A model generated the notes under the pieces. That model had not been told where the DNA came from and searched no databases. It was given only the letters and a program-made list of their open reading frames with translations. From positions 1 to 8,279 of the forward strand of contig DCKB01000073.1 in assembly GCA_002320595.1 (NCBI GenBank): DNA of 8,279 nt, read 5' to 3'. Shown here piece by piece: positions 6,332 through 8,279 of this stretch. The DNA comes from Christensenella sp. UBA1685 (lineage in GTDB: Bacteria; Bacillota; Clostridia; Christensenellales; CAG-138). Made by a program: the position numbers and the translations under genes. Position 1 is the stretch's first letter, and every line of letters starts with the position of its first letter.

Positions 6332-7987
6332 ATGAGGAGAAACCATGGAACAACCAAAAAAAGGTTGATCATCGCCGTCGCATTCCTTTTGGCGATGATT
6401 GCCTGCACAGTCGCGTTCGCGGAAGGCGAAGAGGCCGGAAGCAACCTGTACGGGACATTCTGGTCCCTGCTGCCGCCAATCATTGCCATCGGCCTGGCTC
6501 TTATTACAAAAGAGGTTTACACTTCGCTGTTCGTTGGCATTGTGGTAGGCTGCGTGCTGCAAAACATCACACCGAACGGATTCAGCCTGGAACACAGCGT
6601 CACCGGAATTTTTGAAATGATGACCGCAAAGCTGGGGGATGGCTGGAATGTTGGCATCCTGATTTTCCTTGTGATCTTGGGCATTATGGTCAGTTTGATG
6701 AACAAGGCGGGCGGCTCGGCTTCTTTCGGCAAGTGGGCTGCGAACAAAATCAAGACCCGTGCGGGCGCGCAGCTTGCAACGGTCGCGCTTGGCTGCTTGA
6801 TTTTCATTGACGACTATTTCAACTGCCTCACAGTCGGCTCCGTTATGTTGCCTGTGACCGACAAGCACAAGATCTCCCGCGCAAAGCTTTCCTACATCAT
6901 CGATGCTACGGCGGCGCCCGTGTGCATCATCGCGCCGATCAGCTCCTGGGCGGCTGCGGTCACATCCTCCGTGCCGGATGGCTCGAGCATCAATGGTTTC
7001 GTCATGTTCCTGGAAACCATCCCATATAACTTCTACGCGCTGCTGACCATCACCATGATGATCACCCTTGCGCTGCTGGATTTCGACTTCGGCCCCATGA
7101 AGATTCACGAGGACAACGCAAAGTTCCGCGGCGATTTGTTCACAACGGCAGCGCGCCCCTATGGCGAGGCCATGGATGATGAACAAACCCATTATAAGGG
7201 AAAGGTCATCGACCTTGTGCTCCCCGTCATCGTGCTCATTGCAGCCTGCGTCTGCGGCATGATTTATACTGGCGGCTTCTTCCATGGCGAAGCGAATTTC
7301 GTGGATGCGTTTGCAAATTCCGACGCTTCCGTGGGCCTTGTGCTCGGTTCCTTCATCGCATTGTTGTTCTGCTTCCCCTTCTTCCTCTGCCGCAAGGTGC
7401 TCAACTTCAAGGAATTTACCGACAGCATTGCAGAAGGCTTCAAGGCAATGGTTCCGGCCATCCTGATCCTGACCTTTGCATGGACGCTCTCCGGCGTGAC
7501 CAACGCGCTTGGCAGCGATGATTTTGTGAAATCCATCGTCGGCAACAGCCACAACAGCCCGCTGCTTCCGACCATCCTGTTCCTGATCGGCTGCGGCATC
7601 TCGTTTGCAACCGGAACCTCCTGGGGTACGTTTGGCATCCTGATCCCGATCGTTGTCAATATTTTCCCGGATGAGATCAGCCAGATGATGTGCATCACCA
7701 TTGCTGCCTGCCTCGGCGGCGCGGTTATGGGCGACCACTGCTCCCCAATCTCGGATACAACCATCATGGCTTCCACGGGCGGCAAGAGCGACCACATCAA
7801 CCACGTTTCCACGCAGTTACCGTATGCGTGCCTCGTGGCGGCTGTGTGCTTGGTGTTCTATGCGATTGCATCCGTTGTGCAAAGCGTGATCGTGACTCCG
7901 TTCGCCATTGCGGCGATGGTAGGAATCCTCTTCCTGATGAAAAAGCTGCAGGAAAAGAAGGCTCCTTCAAAATCCAAGAAAGCATAA
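6332..7987 (+). CDS. NhaC-family Na+/H+ antiporter-like membrane transporter (paralogue 2)
   Basis: A 551-residue polytopic membrane protein, clearly paralogous to the divergent transporter at 5791-4145, with near-identical signature blocks. These are FIDDYFNCLTVGSVM (158-172), DATAAPVCIIAPISSWAA (191-208), ATGTSWGTFG (426-435), GDHCSPISDTTIMAS (467-481) and DHINHVSTQLPYA (487-499). Residues about 9-30 form a KKR-led hydrophobic leader ending AFA before EGE, like a signal peptide. The C-terminus is lysine-rich. The family performs cation/H+ antiport, and some members carry organic acids or amino acids. Substrate is inferred only from the family. ATG 6332 has GGGAGG (6317-6322) 9 nt upstream. 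An out-of-frame ATG at 6345 with GAGGAG (6334-6339) is a rival start that would need a +1 base in the A7 run (6356-6362) to reach this frame. The hydrophilic loop near 260-290 and the stretch after the first signature differ most from the paralogue. Confidence 0.9.
   Translation: MRRNHGTTKKRLIIAVAFLLAMIACTVAFAEGEEAGSNLYGTFWSLLPPIIAIGLALITKEVYTSLFVGIVVGCVLQNITPNGFSLEHSVTGIFEMMTAKLGDGWNVGILIFLVILGIMVSLMNKAGGSASFGKWAANKIKTRAGAQLATVALGCLIFIDDYFNCLTVGSVMLPVTDKHKISRAKLSYIIDATAAPVCIIAPISSWAAAVTSSVPDGSSINGFVMFLETIPYNFYALLTITMMITLALLDFDFGPMKIHEDNAKFRGDLFTTAARPYGEAMDDEQTHYKGKVIDLVLPVIVLIAACVCGMIYTGGFFHGEANFVDAFANSDASVGLVLGSFIALLFCFPFFLCRKVLNFKEFTDSIAEGFKAMVPAILILTFAWTLSGVTNALGSDDFVKSIVGNSHNSPLLPTILFLIGCGISFATGTSWGTFGILIPIVVNIFPDEISQMMCITIAACLGGAVMGDHCSPISDTTIMASTGGKSDHINHVSTQLPYACLVAAVCLVFYAIASVVQSVIVTPFAIAAMVGILFLMKKLQEKKAPSKSKKA
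6345..6368 (+). other. Seven-codon out-of-frame mini-ORF overlapping the transporter start
   Basis: ATG 6345 follows GAGGAG (6334-6339) with 5-nt spacing, arguably a better start signal than that of ATG 6332. It encodes MEQPKKG and then TGA (6366-6368), in the +1 frame relative to the transporter. The A7 run at 6356-6362 lies inside it. It could be an accidental ATG, a regulatory overlapping start, or evidence that one A is missing from the sequence. Confidence 0.3.
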
Positions 7988-8045
7988 CAGAACGGGGAAA
8001 GAACAACAGTGCGCCGGGCATTTACCGGGTGTCCGTAAAACAGTT

Positions 8046-8075
8046 AACCCGACCTGTGAATCACAGGTCGGGTTT
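8046..8075 (+). terminator. Probable terminator after the plus-strand transporter
   Basis: AACCCGACCTGTG (8046-8058) pairs perfectly with CACAGGTCGGGTT (8062-8074) around a 3-nt loop, giving a 13-bp stem about 58 nt after the transporter stop. The T-tract is short (TTTGTCGT), so termination may be incomplete. Read from the other strand the stem is followed by AACTGTTTTA, so it may work in both directions between the transporter and the minus-strand gene at the right edge. Confidence 0.7.
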
Positions 8076-8090
8076 GTCGTATAATGTACC

Positions 8091-8193
8091 GGCGCAGGAG
8101 CGCCCAAGGTCCCCTTGTGTAAAGGAAGGCTTGGTGCCGTCAAGAGTTATGCGCAAATTAGTTTGCAGACTCTGGCTGAATGAAGTCAGCCAG
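8091..8193. repeat. Cluster of small inverted repeats
   Basis: Four further hairpins follow the terminator. They are GGCGC/GCGCC (8091-8104); CCAAG/CTTGG (8104-8134) enclosing CCTT/AAGG; GCAAA/TTTGC (8153-8166); and CTGGCTGA/TCAGCCAG (8172-8193). The last overlaps the stop codon of the right-edge reading frame. The block 8104-8140 has the look of the short hairpin repeats scattered between genes in gut Clostridia, but only one copy is in this window, so repeat status is unproven. It could also be the end of a mobile element. Confidence 0.35.
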
Positions 8194-8278
8194 CAATAGA
8201 GACGTCTTCCATAGCCGCCTCCAAGTGCATCATATTCATGTACTTTTTGTTGCCCCACTGAGTTCCGGCCACATGGCG
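8186..8278 (-). CDS. C-terminal 30 codons of an unrecognised protein, cut by the right edge
   Basis: The minus-strand frame entering at 8278 reads RHVAGTQWGNKKY, continues MNMMHLEAAMEDVSIAG and stops with TGA at 8188-8186. The mixture of charged, aromatic and amphipathic residues looks protein-like, more so than the other frames here. There is no upstream start in the window because the gene enters from beyond the edge. I do not recognise the family; a transposase or recombinase C-terminus would suit the flanking inverted repeats, but that is a guess. It converges on the plus-strand transporter. Confidence 0.45.
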   Translation of the reverse strand, partial: RHVAGTQWGNKKYMNMMHLEAAMEDVSIAG

Positions 8279-8279
8279 C

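Noticed and set aside
6326..7804. 492-codon minus-strand open frame over the plus-strand transporter
   Set aside because: Same shadow effect; its composition mirrors the hydrophobic sense codons and it has no start signal.
8146..8152. Possible integron attC core (GTTATGC)
   Set aside because: It does not fit GTTRRRY and lacks the paired core site; there is no integrase in the window.
8148..8199. 16-codon plus-strand ORF starting MRKLVC
   Set aside because: It lies inside the hairpin cluster, antisense to the right-edge frame, and is too short to support.
8061..8258. 65-codon minus-strand ORF near the right edge
   Set aside because: It runs through the inverted-repeat cluster into the terminator, and a more protein-like frame overlaps its start.

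Overview
The window is a stretch of bacterial chromosome. It has a moderately high GC content (genes visibly richer than intergenic DNA), strong GGAGG-type ribosome binding sites and compact operons. The protein sequences look most like Bacillota of class Clostridia, probably an anaerobic gut-type lineage. That placement is an impression from protein style, not a computed result.

Layout. Positions 1-276 hold a possible truncated reading frame running off the left edge (weak) and a good promoter (TTGACA, 17 bp, TATTAT) with a short hairpin leader. Positions 277-3439 are a complete three-gene proline operon on the + strand: proB (GTG start), proA (3 nt later) and proC (13 nt after proA). It is closed by a clear rho-independent terminator at 3457-3485. 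Together these enzymes convert glutamate to proline: glutamate to glutamyl phosphate, then glutamate semialdehyde, then spontaneous cyclisation to pyrroline-5-carboxylate, then proline. A GNAT acetyltransferase of unknown substrate (4046-3501, - strand) converges on this terminator.

The right half is a divergent pair of paralogous NhaC-family membrane transporters, 5791-4145 on the - strand and 6332-7987 on the + strand. They are separated by a 540-nt, mostly AT-rich control region carrying a promoter for each. The - strand gene has a strong terminator at its end. The + strand gene has a long leader with several consecutive possible hairpins, and two overlapping start signals next to an A7 run. 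After it come a long hairpin (probable terminator), several more small inverted repeats, and the last 30 codons of an unrecognised protein entering from the right edge on the - strand.

Proline synthesis and Na+/H+ antiport both occur in osmotic and ionic stress responses, so their proximity is suggestive. The units are separated by terminators and by the GNAT gene, and no shared operator was seen. No RNA gene, CRISPR array or complete mobile element was found. Most of the window is ordinary. The most interesting parts are the leader and start region of the + strand transporter and the inverted-repeat cluster at 8046-8193.
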